Positions 1-13,900 of a stretch of DNA of 64,000 nucleotides are shown here, one piece after another. The first letter of the stretch is position 1; every line of letters begins with the position of its first letter. The notes under the pieces are model-generated. The model saw nothing but the letters and a program-made list of their open reading frames with translations, was not told the origin of the DNA and ran no database searches. The stretch spans positions 1 through 64,000 of the forward strand of contig JAQFWX010000149.1 in NCBI GenBank assembly GCA_027605045.1, read 5' to 3'. Source of the stretch: Phallus indusiatus (taxonomy: Eukaryota; Basidiomycota; Agaricomycetes; Phallales; Phallaceae). A program made the translations under genes and the position numbers.

Positions 1-2122
1 GCAGCTACACGAGTCTGCTCATGTTCACTCAAAAACTGCACTGTCAAATTAGTCACCGTAGCTTGATAATCGAACAAATCGATATCCTCAGGAAACGCAG
101 AAGAAGACGAAGGCGCCGCATTGTTGACAACGCTTGTCGATGAAGGTTGAACAGGAGAATGAACACTTCGACCGGCAGGCGACTGAGGACGACTGGGTGG
201 GGCTGACTTCTGATACGGTCACAATGGTGTTAACAGAAGCTGGGATGCCCCCGGCGCCTTGACTGTCTGGAACAGTAGCCGCGCGGTGACGAGATGAAGG
301 TTTGTCTGCTCCGAAGGCTGATAGAGAAGAAACTGAATCTGTCGAAGCCTCGGTTACTTGTGTTGTTGATGAACGTGGTGGAGGGTGTACTAAAGGCGGA
401 GAAGGACCCGACTGGCGTGCGGATGTTGTGGAAGGTGTTGGCGTTGGTGTCGGTGTTGATATCGGTTCTGGTGGGGCCGGTTGGTTTTGTATCGCGTTGA
501 ATAGAAGTTGGTCGGTTCGAATGGCGGCGTTGCGAATTTGTTCGACGTGATGAGCAAGGTTGGGTAATATCACGGGTATTAGACGTGGTGTAAAAGGAAT
601 CATGGTTTCTTGAGCGAAGTCGAGGAACTCGGCGATCCACCGTAAGGCTGTTGATCTTTGAATCTCATCGTCTGTGACGTGAAATCTGTAAGCATTGGTT
701 TCGCTTCCGGAAGATAACAATATATTACGTTGTTTATCAAACTGAGAGATGAGAATCTCAACGATAGCAGCGTAGTCGATTGATACACCCTGCCCGGGAT
801 CCACGCTTCGGTACTGTAAGCTGAGAAGTAAAAAAGGGAACAAAACACCTGCCTCCAGCGTCTTTATCATCTGCTTCGTCATTATTATAGTAATCTCTCC
901 CTTCTAATGGCCCATTGCCATTCTCCGGTACAAACATCGCGCGTTGTGAATGTGGAATAGTAATATCAGGCAACTTCTCTCCTTCATTATCTTGCGTGTC
1001 TTCGTTTGATTCGGCTTCTTTCTTAGCCTTGATAATTTCCATATCATATCGCTTTTGTAACAATGTAACTTCTCTGATCTCTCGCAAAAAATCTGCGAGC
1101 AAATTCTCAGTGGCTACTTTGACATCCTGCGTGGGATCGGAAAGGTATTTCCTATTGGTTCAACATTTACTAAATGCCGTCATAGGGAGGTTTTGTACTC
1201 ACAAAAGGTTATCCAACAAATCAGGGAGGTATGTAATCAACTCTAGGTCCGGGACAGAATCGAGGACGGTGATCCAGCCCACTAGCCAGCTACGAGTAAA
1301 GGGGCTGAGAACATACATGCGATCAGCCAGCAATGGAATAAACCGCGATAGTGAAAACGCCTTTCTTGAAGAGTCCCTGTCCAAGACGGAAGAGCTCGAA
1401 CCTTGGTCTATGAGCACACCCATTGAATACGCCTCGTCCGTCTTGAGACGCTTGCGTTCGGGCTCCTGAACATATGTGGAGGCAGATTCGGCGACAATGT
1501 CTCGAAGAAGACGGTCGAGCTATGAATCTTTTAGATAATACAGAATACCAGATCAGGTAGAAAGCGCACCAGTTCTGCACCATTTTTCACCGATGATTCG
1601 GAATCTGCGACCAACTATTGCGATTATTTCAAACTTCTGTTCACATTTTGAGCGAAATAGGGTGCTTGCCTTGCTGAGAGCATCAAAAGTAGGATTGAAA
1701 TGAATCAAAATAGCCCCCTTGGAGACCTTCGCGATGTTGTAGAGACTTTCGCAGGCGAAATACCGCACGCGGTTTTCAGTGTCCGTAAAACACGCTAGCA
1801 GAGGATTCATAAACTTGTCCATATAAAAGGAGATATCGACGCCAAGAGCTATAGCTGTCGCAGCGAGACCAATTAATCCGCCATTTCGTACATGAAGAGC
1901 ATTCGTAACCGGAGCAAACAAGTCGATTAGTTGGTCAATAATACTGTTGATTTTGGTACTTTCGCCGTTTTGATGGTATTCCCGAACTATTCTAACCAGG
2001 ATTAGGTTGCATGTCGGGACGGGTAAGATCGATAGGGATTACTTCTCAAGCTCCAACGCGGTAGCCTTGCGTTTCTCGTATAGTTTATCAGTCAGAACAC
2101 GCACAAGTGCGGGGTCTACCAT
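1..2122 (-). CDS. VAC14: Vac14-type scaffold of the PI(3,5)P2 kinase complex, 3' end cut by window edge
   Basis: Vac14 is a HEAT-repeat scaffold at the vacuole/endosome that holds the Fab1/PIKfyve lipid kinase and the Fig4 phosphatase. The start at 2122 gives MVDPALVRVLTDKLYEKRKA, the usual family N-terminus. The next exons include NALHVRNGGLIGLAA, MNPLLACFTDTENRVRYFAC and ESLYNIAKVSKGAIL, hallmark Vac14_Fab1_bd text. DSESSVKNGAELVDRLL follows after an intron near 1600-1680. Exons at 1320-1200, 1100-890 and 840 downward carry the C-terminal HEAT region (ALRWIAEFLDFAQE), then a Pro/Ser/Thr-rich stretch at about 480-220. The gene runs off the left edge, so its C-terminus is not seen. Intron borders are approximate; the identity is secure. 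Confidence 0.9.
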
Positions 2123-3031
2123 TTGAGAGAACAATTAGCATTTGAAGATGTCCAACAGTGAGCAGGCTCAGGGACAAAACCTACCCATTTATGTTATGTA
2201 CCTCGTCAGGACTGAGAGTTTGTGAAAGGAAATAATGGAAATAATTATGAATGCGGTATGCTAACTCCTAGAAAAGCGCTAATACATATATGATGACTAA
2301 CGAGTGACTTTTCGTGACCGGCGACCGCTTGTGAGCCAGTGACGTCGAGCTCCTAGAACTTTGATTCCGTTAAAATATGTACCCAGCTTTGCTTCCGGGT
2401 TTAGTAGTCGTATGAGTAGCAAATGCTATATGCATGTCCAAATCATAAATCCAATAACTTTGCGCAATTACTTAAAGAATCTCAGCACGAGAAATAGCAA
2501 GACACACAGAGCGTGTATATACCGACACTTTTAAGCTATATTTGAGCTCGTCGAGATTTAAATCTTGGAAAACATTACCAAGTCTTGATTATACATCCGT
2601 GGAACAGTGGAAAAAGTTTTTGTTATGATGGAACTCATGCGCAACTTGTTACGAGTGGGCCGAAGATCCATAATAATAAACAAAACATTGTTTTCATTGC
2701 GTTTTGAAGATCAGCGTAAGGCGTAACGCTGCGATTCAAAGCAGCAAGAGTTAAAATATGGAAACCCGCAGGGAAGGCTCAATGAACACTTGATCAACAC
2801 GCCAACCCAAACGCCAGAGAACGGAAAAAAGTGGTGCACTTCGGTGCAGATAGGTTTAACATATAAAGATCGTCGATTAATCAAAGGGAGACGGTTACGA
2901 AAACTACCTCAGCCGTGCTTTATTCGCCAGAGCGCAACACATGTCCGACGCGTCCAAACTACATGACGACTATATTATCGAGAAGAATTCGTGTTTCTTG
3001 GTTTTATTGCTAAGTGATTATAGTTTACCTT
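2123..3031. other. Intergenic, no gene seen
   Basis: AT-rich spacer between the 5' end of the VAC14 gene and the 3' end of the phosphatase gene. I see no coding-like ORF, tRNA or repeat. It must hold the VAC14 promoter and the phosphatase 3' UTR. Confidence 0.6.
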
Positions 3032-4179
3032 TTACTGTTTGAGAATATGTATAGAACGATAAAACCTTCGCAAAAACGTACCTTCGTCTTTCTCCTCTTT
3101 GAGTAAATGATGCCGTATGATGGATATATCCTCAGTAACAAACCCCAAATAATTCTCAAGGTACTTTTCAACGCCACCATATGATTCTTCTAACAGCTTG
3201 AGAAATGCTGTCATAGTTTCAGCCCTAGAATTTCAACGAACGTCAAAAAAGTCATAAAAGTCGAAAGTTAAAACTCACCGTGATTCTAACAGATTTAACA
3301 TTGCTTCCTTATCATCAGCGAACGCCGGTTCTTTCGAGAGTCTTGATATTACGAGAGCCCTTTCTGGCTCACGGCCAACTCGAGTTAAGGCATAATCTCT
3401 GGCAATATCTTCGTCGCTAACCCCGGCAAGCTGGAAATTTGTCACTACGAGACAAAGCGGAAGGTATGTTTTTATACCTTCAAGATTAGGGCAGCCAGGA
3501 CTCCGGTTCTGTCTTTTCCCGCTATGAACGAGGTCAGCAAGTTGCTTTATGAAAGGCTGACAGAAACGCACCGGTGCAATGGAATAAAATGCCTTCATCT
3601 TGGCGGTCGCGGATATGTCTGAATATCGTTCCGTATGAAACTATCCCATTATCCAGGATTTGAGAATAGAGTTCCATGAAAGACTAGAGTACTTCTGCAA
3701 TCTAATCTTCTTGATGTGAAGATGTGGAGTACCTCAGTTTTCCCCGTAGCATAGAGTTTATATCGTCGCGAAATCATCTCTGGACTGTAGTCTTCTAGCT
3801 TAAACACCGGTACACGATAAATATTCACAGAATCTGAGAGCGTGGGTACTGGAGATTCGAACTTCTCCAGTTCGATATCAGATCGTAGATCAAAACCTTC
3901 TTGATGCCTTGATTTTGGGTATAAGAGCTTCTATCAGCATTAAAAAACTGGCTGACCTAGTTCTACAAGCTGCTGCTTTCCGGTCTCATTTATTCTTGAG
4001 ATCTCCCCAGATCGGAAAAGAAAGTTGGGTTTGGTTACGAATCCCGGATGCGTAATTGAAGGATAATTGCCCAGAGTGCGTATATTGGATACTCCTTCTA
4101 CGATAACAAAAGGATAAGATGTCAGTTGGGCTTTAACCCAAGAAGGATCTAGGGTATCCATGATGGCAGCGGTAAACAA
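3032..4179 (-). CDS. Tyrosine/dual-specificity phosphatase (Y_phosphatase3 type)
   Basis: The N-terminal exon (4179-3940) reads VEGVSNIRTLGNYP and FLFRSGEISRINETGKQQL, the standard opening of fungal IphP-like protein tyrosine phosphatases. Splicing out a 50-nt intron (3571-3522) creates the catalytic loop HCTAGKDRTGVL, which fits CX5R with Cys and Arg present. A second intron (about 3478-3431) leads to LAGVSDEDIARDYALT. The last exon carries LEESYGGVEKYLENYLG. Either the frame simply ends at 3032 after KDEGTFLRRFYRS, or a further intron begins at the GTACGT just before this. ATGs at 4179 and 4161 are both possible starts. The gene is divergent from the Cdc7 gene. Its substrate cannot be told from sequence. 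Confidence 0.85.
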
Positions 4180-4475
4180 TCAATCCCACGAGACAACCTA
4201 ATCTAAACAGAAGGTACAATAGATGGGTTTATTTAGTCCTTTATTATCGCAGAGATGGGATTTTAATAAACTAAAACATACCTTAATATTCCTCAAGGGA
4301 CAAATGACAGGTTATAGGCAGGACTGAGGGGAGTCGCGTCATCGGAACGTGCCGGAATGCCATGTGTATTACGTAATATGAACCACGTGATGCGTCACGG
4401 TCCGCGCCTTTTTCGCGTTTCTCCTGACAGTGCACATTTGCAAACCACACGCGCTTTTCTTGGTCGTAGAGTTTT
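4180..4475. promoter_or_regulatory. Shared divergent promoter, phosphatase / Cdc7 kinase
   Basis: Only 296 bp separate the two divergent start codons (4179 on minus, 4476 on plus), so both promoters must lie here. No clear TATA box is visible. Confidence 0.45.
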
Positions 4476-6586
<2,111 letters not shown>

Positions 6587-6789
6587 TTTGTTTCGCCTTC
6601 TTTTCTGCTTATACCTCATAATGTAATTTAATACGTGTACGTTATCAATATTTAGCGAATCAAGCACTACCTCCTTATTACGTGGCCAATGCGAGTCAAT
6701 CTCAGCTGCTCTGCATTGGTCAGCAGCTTCCTTCTATTGAAGTGCCACTAGTTACTATCTACTCTTCACTACACCATCCGCCCTGAGTC

Positions 6790-7449
6790 ATGGCTCTCAA
6801 CTGGGCAATGCTTGACAACAGTCGCCGATACGTACCTATAAACAATGAAACTACCGTCATATCAATCACCAAGACTGAGATTACGCTCATCATACCTGGT
6901 GAAGTTGGTGGCGCTTCAAATCCGAAGAGATTGAAGGAGAACGGAGTACTGTGTCTCACTGATCAAAGAGTATCGACATTTTAATTCTCCGGTTCAAAAC
7001 ATACCACTGAACACCGTTTAATATAGCTTATTTTTGTTAAAGATGACTCAGGCGACTCACCGATGGATACCTTATCCATTCCACTCCTCTCCGTCCTTTC
7101 CACATCATTCGTCCAACCGACTTTTTCTGCCAACTATCTTGCCATAGATATCAAACCGTCATCCGGTGGTGGTCTTACCGAAGGAACTAAAGCTGAAATC
7201 CGATTCAAAGACCAGCCCATGTTTGGGTTCGTAAGCGCCCTGGACAAGTTACGGGAGAAGGCTTTGTATATGAAACGAGATTCTGCGTTCCTAGGGGATG
7301 ACCTACGTATGTCGTTGTTGTATAATGATCTAACGCGTTTACTGAGAGTTTCATTAGCCGTGTATTCTTCCAGAACAGTCAGTGCTAGCAGCTCTCCTCG
7401 TGTAAGCACGGTCCCTCCGGTGGAACCTCCTCCTGGCTATGATGCATGA
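6790..7449 (+). CDS. WBP2-like GRAM-domain protein
   Basis: Exon 1 (6790-6969) begins MALNWAMLDNSRRYVPINNE and ends NGVLCLTDQR. A 57-nt intron leads to LIFVKDDSGDSPMDTLSIPL (exon 2, 7027-7449). The joined text matches the N-terminal GRAM-like domain of WW-domain-binding protein 2, including the conserved LTDQRLIFV and FGANYL-like (FSANYLAI) motifs. At about 200 residues it is close to other fungal members. It ends PPGYDA; family members often carry PPxY motifs that bind WW domains, and here the tail is only PPGY-like. In animals WBP2 is a transcription co-activator; the fungal role is not established. Confidence 0.88.
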
Positions 7450-8872
7450 AAGTTTATTCATCCAATGAAACATAATCCATCGGTTTTTTCTACATATCAT
7501 CCGGGAAGCTGAAGCTATTTATTTATTTTGTACCTCTTATGTTATGTGACATTTATTATAAACACTGTATTTTCAGAAACGACATCATCTGACCCAAAGG
7601 CTGTGTCTGTTGATTTATTCGAAGGAACCTTCTGAGTTGACACCCTGACCCTTCCCCCCCTCAGTTTATGCGCTCTTCCATACTAGGCGCGATGTTTTTA
7701 TTGGTCTAAATTTCATTCGATTCCAGAAAAAGTGGGAATTTAGGGCTATGTTATGGTGTACGAACACGGTGAACTGTACAGGTTGGTTCCTTATTTCAGG
7801 TTCTGATTTCATTTAAAAAGTTAATCATCTATCTCATACCGTGCTTGGGCTGTACCATTGACGTTGGCACACAGACGTCCCAAAAACCTTGTCACTGACG
7901 GCACGGATGTGTTTCTCGACAACTTGAATTACATCGACTATTTTCATAAAATACATCAACATGTGCCAATCTCACCAGGTTATCACAAAACAACTAACAC
8001 AACCCGCCCATTGCCATTTTCTATCATCATAACACGCAGGTAGCGGCAGTTCGGCCTTGAGGAGGAGAGCCGTGTCCCGCGTCTCCAAATGTGTACACAA
8101 GGATAGCCCATGTATGATCAATGACGTACAACACAGTCGGTTTGGCCTAGGACGTTAAGTTTGGACTGATGGGTAGTTCCGATATGTTGGATACTCTATA
8201 CAAGGGGAACAACTGATCGACTCTTGAATATCAATTCGACCTAGTATACGCATACCGAATACCGTTTCCCGGAAATCCCTACTGTAGGATCCCTTGAATT
8301 GATTATCATTCCCCATATAGAGATGTTACACCAAAAATGGAACAAAGAAATCGATCAACTGGGCGGGATATCAATCAATGGGCAAGTTGAAAACATATGA
8401 TGATCCTCGAATTTCTCAGTGCGGTCACCGGGAAAGGGCTGTGTTGCACTTACATAACTCGACGCGCGGAGGGCCGAAAGTTACGCGTCAAACATGGCTC
8501 AAGGCCCGGATAGTTAGGACAAGAGTTTTTGACATGCTATGACTAGGTCCGCGGATTGTTATTAATCGCGTTTGGAGACTGGGCGGCGGCCGTGCCAGTG
8601 GGCTCCAGTCTTCAAAACTGAAATTTGAAACATCAGCGTGCCAAACCGTCTCACCTCAAATTTGCTCTTTATCCAATCTACCTGTGTCAAAAAGAAATGA
8701 ATAATATTATAAACGTCCTGGCAAAAAAGGGAAGAAAACCTGGGCGCACAATCATGGTTTCGGACGGCTTACAACTGGGCTTACTGGGCTGTGGCACTAA
8801 TGTCCTGCTAAGTGACTCATTGTTTGTCGCTACGAGTATCATGAGATCACGACTCGTTGCCTTAGAGGCGAG
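7450..8872. other. Intergenic, no gene supported
   Basis: About 1.4 kb with only short ORFs lacking recognisable features. A C-rich run (near 7650) and GC-richer text near 8580 do not resolve into a gene or RNA. Confidence 0.5.
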
Positions 8873-8880
8873 TATAAAAA
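8873..8880 (+). promoter_or_regulatory. TATA box of first small secreted peptide gene
   Basis: TATAAAAA lies 67 nt upstream of the ATG at 8947. The 30 nt after it (through CGACGAAAAATTCACC) resemble those after the TATA box at 10260 (CGACGGCGAATTCCCC). Confidence 0.55.
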
Positions 8881-8946
8881 TTGAGGCATACTCGACGAAA
8901 AATTCACCAACTTAATCACAACACCCATTTTCATTTTACATCCAAC

Positions 8947-9147
8947 ATGCGTTTCTTCAAGCTCACCTCAATATCACTTCCACTTTTCCTTATAATCTAC
9001 CCCTCATCAATTGCATCTCAACCAATACGATTACACTCGGACGCACCCAGGCCTTCGTCTTCATCTATTTATTCTATTTCATCGACGACATCTCTACCAG
9101 TGGCACGTCCGACTTTAGGAGCGGAGCCCATACCTGATGGATTCTAG
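8947..9147 (+). CDS. Putative small secreted peptide 1 (66 aa, ends DGF)
   Basis: The ATG at 8947 opens a 66-codon frame. Its N-terminus, MRFFKLTSISLPLFLIIYPS, is a plausible signal peptide with likely cleavage after IAS. The mature part is Ser/Pro-rich without cysteines and ends EPIPDGF. A good TATA box stands at the usual fungal distance. The frame is open further upstream, but only from a TTG, and the ATG directly precedes the signal-peptide text. No known family is recognised. Support comes from the similar arrangement at 10371, which has the same MR-hydrophobic start and the same DGF end. It is not a CaaX pheromone precursor. Confidence 0.5.
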   Translation: MRFFKLTSISLPLFLIIYPSSIASQPIRLHSDAPRPSSSSIYSISSTTSLPVARPTLGAEPIPDGF

Positions 9148-10259
9148 AACCTAAATTAAACTCTTTTTTTTTACTTTTCACTTGTACTAAAGGTAAGATA
9201 AGCTGCCAACACGATTCGCACACGGAACTTGATGATTTTACCACAGGACCCTTAATTATTTATAAATTATACCGAATCAATCATCACTCCTTGTCGAAGA
9301 ATATGGCATCACGTACGCAATTGTAATTTTTGGGAGAACAGTGATATCAAAGAACCCGGCTGTCAGGAACAGTACGATGGGCTTGGTTGACTGTCAATCG
9401 TTGATTGCGTCCTGTGAATCATGATAATTAATTTTTGATACCGATGTATACTCCCGTACCTTGTAATGTAGACTGTAGTTCTATGAGAACGAAGTCTTGA
9501 TTTCTAAGTTTGTCCCACTCCACGACATCCGGCAGCATGGTTTTTCCAATTTATTGACCTATCTTAATCAATTCTATCGTGCTGAAAGAAAACATGTGTC
9601 GAGGGTCCAACCAAATGATCCTCATTTCAGAGTCAGAAGTGCCTAATAATCGGTAATCCACTTATACACTTGATAATAATTGAAATGCACGTAAATCTGG
9701 CGCAACTGAGGTGTGATATGATAAGGGAAAGGGGTAATGCGCAACGGAAGCTTGTGATGAAATCCAACCATAGACGGTGATTTAGCTTCATAAAAACAAT
9801 GAGGCCGTACCTAGCAACCAGACGTTGCGATGGAATTCCCAATGAATAGGAGTTAATGGAAATTTAAAATAGACGGATAAAATAATCCAGGCAATGAGAA
9901 GAGATGAGAATGAAAACATCCGTGCGCGCCGAGCTCGTTACTCGTAATGGAGAGCACTCGGCTCCGTTATGATGACACAATCAACACTGCCTCTTGGTAA
10001 TCACTTGCTGCAAAGAACAATAAAACATGGCAGTGGATGATTATTCGGATATGATCTATTCGAGGCTCACCAATAGGTAGGACGGCGGGTGCAATCACCG
10101 CCTCGTCAATTAACCTTATTCGGGTCAAACGGGATGATGGCTAGATGGGTGGCACGCGCCTTGTGCATGGCTCACTCTCAGATCGTATAGATCTCAATCG
10201 GGGCTTCTCTTTGTGTCAAAATATAGACAAGATGACTCGATATCTATGAATACCATGAA
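9148..10259. other. Intergenic, nothing recognised
   Basis: About 1.1 kb AT-rich spacer between the two small peptide genes. The longest frame, on the minus strand (9842-9633), has no family resemblance. Confidence 0.45.
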
Positions 10260-10267
10260 TATAAAAA
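10260..10267 (+). promoter_or_regulatory. TATA box of second small secreted peptide gene
   Basis: TATAAAAA followed by GGGGACGTACTTCGACGGCG; 104 nt upstream of the ATG at 10371. The downstream 30 nt can be aligned with the region after the TATA box at 8873. Confidence 0.55.
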
Positions 10268-10370
10268 GGGGACGTACTTCGACGGCGAATTCCCCTAATT
10301 CTCACACAACACACTCTTAAACCCCAGTTGAGCTTCCTGAGCATATCTTAACCCATTAACCCAACCCATT

Positions 10371-10490
10371 ATGCGTCTCTCAAACATAACATTCGCCGTC
10401 GTTGCAATTTGCTTATCCATGGTCGCTGCTTTACCCACAGCCCAACTTGAAGAACTCAAATACGACTCAGATATCTCGGATGGCTTTTAA
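10371..10490 (+). CDS. Putative small secreted peptide 2 (39 aa, ends DGF)
   Basis: A 39-codon frame, shorter than usual gene-finder limits. MRLSNITFAVVAICLSMVAA is a strong signal peptide with an expected cleavage at AA-LP, leaving about 19 residues that are acidic and end DISDGF. The TATA box and leader resemble those of the 8947 gene, and both products start MR(F/L) and stop right after DGF. I infer two members of a small peptide family that have diverged in the middle. Function is unknown; there are no cysteines and no CaaX box. Short length keeps confidence modest. Confidence 0.5.
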   Translation: MRLSNITFAVVAICLSMVAALPTAQLEELKYDSDISDGF

Positions 10491-10938
10491 TGGAAATTGC
10501 CGTTCACGAGTTGTTAGTTCATATAACGAACCCGTAAGTCTTTTCAGAGTTTGTTTTATTCTAAACTGACTCTCTTATTAGAGATCATTTACATTCAACA
10601 TGCTCACATACCATAATTTATTGGAGAAAATCCCTTTTGTATTCAACCACATGACTTGGAGGCCGGGTGCCAATTAGGGATTAGGGACCGCGAGTGCGGT
10701 CATAACAAGAATTTTTATAATGAGATCAATCAGAGGAAGCATAGTATAGAGAAAAATCAATAATAATGATGTAAATCACAATCGCTTTCGGCCAATGTAG
10801 TTGACTTTCAGGTTGCCAAGCGGACTCAGCGTCACTGAATATCTGTAAGCGCGCGATTAAGTAATTGTTGTCACGTTACGCGTTACGGATACATCCGAAT
10901 CTCACCTCATTAGCCACTCTACCTTTCCACCTCAACCA

Positions 10939-12450
10939 ATGTCAGAAACACCCCCGGTAACAGAACCGTCGACGCTGAAAGAGCTTTTGCTTTGCGTATT
11001 TATCCATGGGTAATTATCAATCTATTCTCAATACCTGTTTGAGGCATGCAAAGCTGATGAATTCACTATCTGTGGCACGTCAGATTCAAAGGCACAGATG
11101 AGACATTTGGTGACTTTCCAGAGCGGTTGAAGCATTTGCTGACCGAGACAGTAACGGGCTGTGCCGTGGAATGCATTGTGTTTCCTGCCTACGAGGTGCA
11201 TATACGAAAATTTTTCATATGGCTTATGATTGCCCGTGTTAACTGAAACTACCTAGACCAAAGGCGAATTAGTAAGTTTGGCTTGTACCTTTCTCTGATA
11301 ATCAGGCATGAGATGCGTTTGTATTTCAGAACGTTGCTGTGGAGCGATTTGCCGACTGGTTGACGACGCTGACTGTAGAGAAGGAAGTTGCCCACGGATC
11401 CGGCGGCGGTGCTGGCAAGGCCAAAATCGTGCTATGTGGTCATAGGTACGAAATTTAATGTGATTATTGTAATGGCCAATCCTAAGACAAGCCTTAGCAT
11501 GGGCGGACTTTTAGCAGCTGATACATTTCTTGCAATAGCACACGCCCGACCAGACAAGACCGCGCCACTTTGGCCTCGCATTATCGCATGTATAGCATTT
11601 GACACACCGGTCCGTCGTTTAGTTTACTCTTCTGTTTAAAGAATACGAGGTAATTGTTATTTATATATTTCGCAGTACCTTGGCATTCATCCTCATGTAT
11701 TCAAGAATACAGGAACGAAAGCGTTAGAGTACGCACGGAATGTCCGCGATGTTGCTACGGGCGCTGGAATACTGGGTACAATGGGCGGGTTTGCTTTTGG
11801 AAAAAAGGAGACAGAACACATGACAAGCCCAAATACACCGAAGAGTGCAGGACTAGTAACTGCATTGCCTCCGGGAAATCCGCCTGGGGAATCGCAACCA
11901 GAGAAACAACGGACCGGATGGCAGAAATGGGCACCAGCTGCGTATGGTGCTGGAGCAGCAATTCTTGCGGGTGCGATTGCTGGCACAGCCTACTATAAAC
12001 GCGAAGAGGTTACGTTTGGCTGGACGTGGGCGGGGGACCATATGAAATATGTGAAGAATTTGTGGGATGAAGAAGCTCTGAAGAAAAGAGTGGAAAGTGT
12101 TGTTGATACTGGATCTGAAGTTGGCGTTTTATTTAAGACGTAAGTTCAGTTAATGAGATTTATTTATCTTTCTTTGGTGCCTTTTGACCCAGCCAACGGT
12201 TTGCAGATTTTATACATACATACCCGGGAAACCACCCGCTAATCCAAACCCAAGGACATTTGTTATTCTTCCTTCACCCGATTCCAAATACCGTTCGCAT
12301 TTCCTTCCCGCTCACAACACGATTGCCTTGGATGAAATATCCGCCCATACCAGCATGTTTCAACCTGGGTCCAACGATGGTTATTATGATCTTGGTTTAT
12401 TGACGGCGCAAGTCATTCGAGATGGGATTTTGTTGAGCAAGGAGTCATAG
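10939..12450 (+). CDS. Alpha/beta hydrolase, lipase-like (GHSMGG)
   Basis: The multi-exon gene starts at the ATG at 10939 (MSETPPVTEPSTLKELLL). After short introns it runs VFIHG-FKGTDETFGDFPERL, the oxyanion-side text, then AKIVLCGH joined across an intron to SMGGLLAADT. This gives GHSMGG with the nucleophile serine. PLWPRIIACIAFDTP-YLGIHPHVF follows. The 120-residue exon at 11787-12140 holds a Pro-rich linker and a hydrophobic Ala/Gly stretch (WAPAAYGAGAAILAGAIAG) that could be a membrane segment. The last exon ends SNDGYYDLGLLTAQVIRDGI, with Asp and His candidates (SAHTSMF) for the rest of the triad. It resembles the conserved fungal DUF676-like family, perhaps membrane-associated; the substrate is unknown. 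Confidence 0.8.
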
Positions 12451-12746
12451 TGGTAGATATATGTTTGTATACTTAAAAGGAAAAAGAAGAATTAGGAAAA
12501 CCTCAAACATTGTATAGTTTTGTGCAAGTTTTGTGAGGGTGATGTCACCTTTCATGTCACAACCAGAGCGATTATATAAGCTGCTTATCCCGAGCCGACG
12601 CACGTTCGTCCAAGACGACGAAGCAACTGACCTATCGGTATAATACACCTTGAACGCTAATTCTTGTCGTCATTCTCATCATTCAGCTCCGCCCAATTCT
12701 GTTCCTTCTGACCGTAACACATTCACATCAAAAGCATTTTCAAATC

Positions 12747-13348
12747 ATGTCCACCCAACCATTGTTGCAGCGAACTGCACAGAAGCGCATTGCCTTGCCA
12801 GTGCGCGTCGAACCAAAAGTATCCTTTGCCAACGAACGGACGTTTCTTTCATGGCTTCACTTTACGGTAGTGCTTGGTGGTTTAGCCGTTGGATTGTTGA
12901 ACTTTGGTGATAAAGTGCGTCCTCCGATCGTTTAGTTATGTTTAGTCTGACCGATACCGCTTTTTTTTAGGTCGGCAAGATCAGTGCTGGAATGTTTTCA
13001 TTAGTTGGTCGGTCCTCTTTCATCAAACATGGAAACAAGGTTAGAATTTAACACAACTTCTTCTCGTAGCCATGGGTGTAATGGTGTATGCCCTCTACAC
13101 ATACCACTGGCGAGCCATTCAAATCCGTCGCGGTTCGCGGGAGCCATATGACGATCGGTTGGGTCCCGTAAGTATATATCATTAACTCTACTCAGTCCTC
13201 ATCGTCTAATCATTCCCCAGACAATACTATGTCTAGCATTACTAGGTTGGTATACTTCGATTCGCGGAGTTTAATGTGATCTGATCTCGGCATACTTTTT
13301 TTAGTTGCCGTCATCGTAAACTTTGTTTTGCGGTTTACTTCGGGTTAA
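12747..13348 (+). CDS. VTC1: Vacuolar transporter chaperone subunit Vtc1
   Basis: Five short exons. The first reads [20 protein letters not shown] followed by [20 protein letters not shown], the DUF202 signature. Later exons read [31 protein letters not shown] and [20 protein letters not shown]. The end is [14 protein letters not shown]. Three membrane spans and a length near 130 residues match Vtc1, the small membrane subunit of the VTC polyphosphate polymerase at the vacuole. No SPX or polymerase domain is present, as expected for Vtc1. It starts about 300 nt after the hydrolase gene on the same strand. Confidence 0.92.
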
Positions 13349-13900
13349 GACTTGCCAAAATTTGACCCAACCAAACTTTCTTGGAAAATCAAAATCAAAA
13401 CATAATTTATTACCCGATCTATAAGCATACGCACATTTCTAAGCGAACTCGGTCCAGAAAAAGAATATCTTCTTCCCCATCTTGATTTGTTCGAAATACC
13501 CGCCCACATGGAATCTCATGTTCGTAGGATTTGATTTAAAGTGTGGAGTTTACCTCTAGGAGATCCCGTGACCGAATAAACTTGTGCATTTTGTATAATT
13601 GCCTATGTTATTTTCTTGAGAGTCCATCTTACTGTACATAGCTAGCAGTATGTTGAACACAAGAGTGTTACACAGGACCTTGTCTAAGACGATGTGGCAT
13701 TTCAACTAGCATCCTCGCTTATTGTCCAAGTACCCAACTTGGACCGGTTAAGAACATTGGAAATGAAACTAGAAGAACACGCTTCTTATGAAAATGCATC
13801 TACTTTTGCACATTCTCGGTCCGAAACAGGCCTAGGTCTGGCAGTGACGCAACGCGTGACGCGCTGAAGGTCACCTCACTGACTCGGAATCCTCCCGACA

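Noticed and set aside
294..550. Two plus-strand ORFs of 68 and 82 codons
   Set aside because: They are antisense shadows of the Pro/Ser/Thr-rich VAC14 exon; no family match.
8947..10490. Mating pheromone precursors
   Set aside because: Basidiomycete pheromones end in a CaaX box; these peptides have no cysteine and end DGF.
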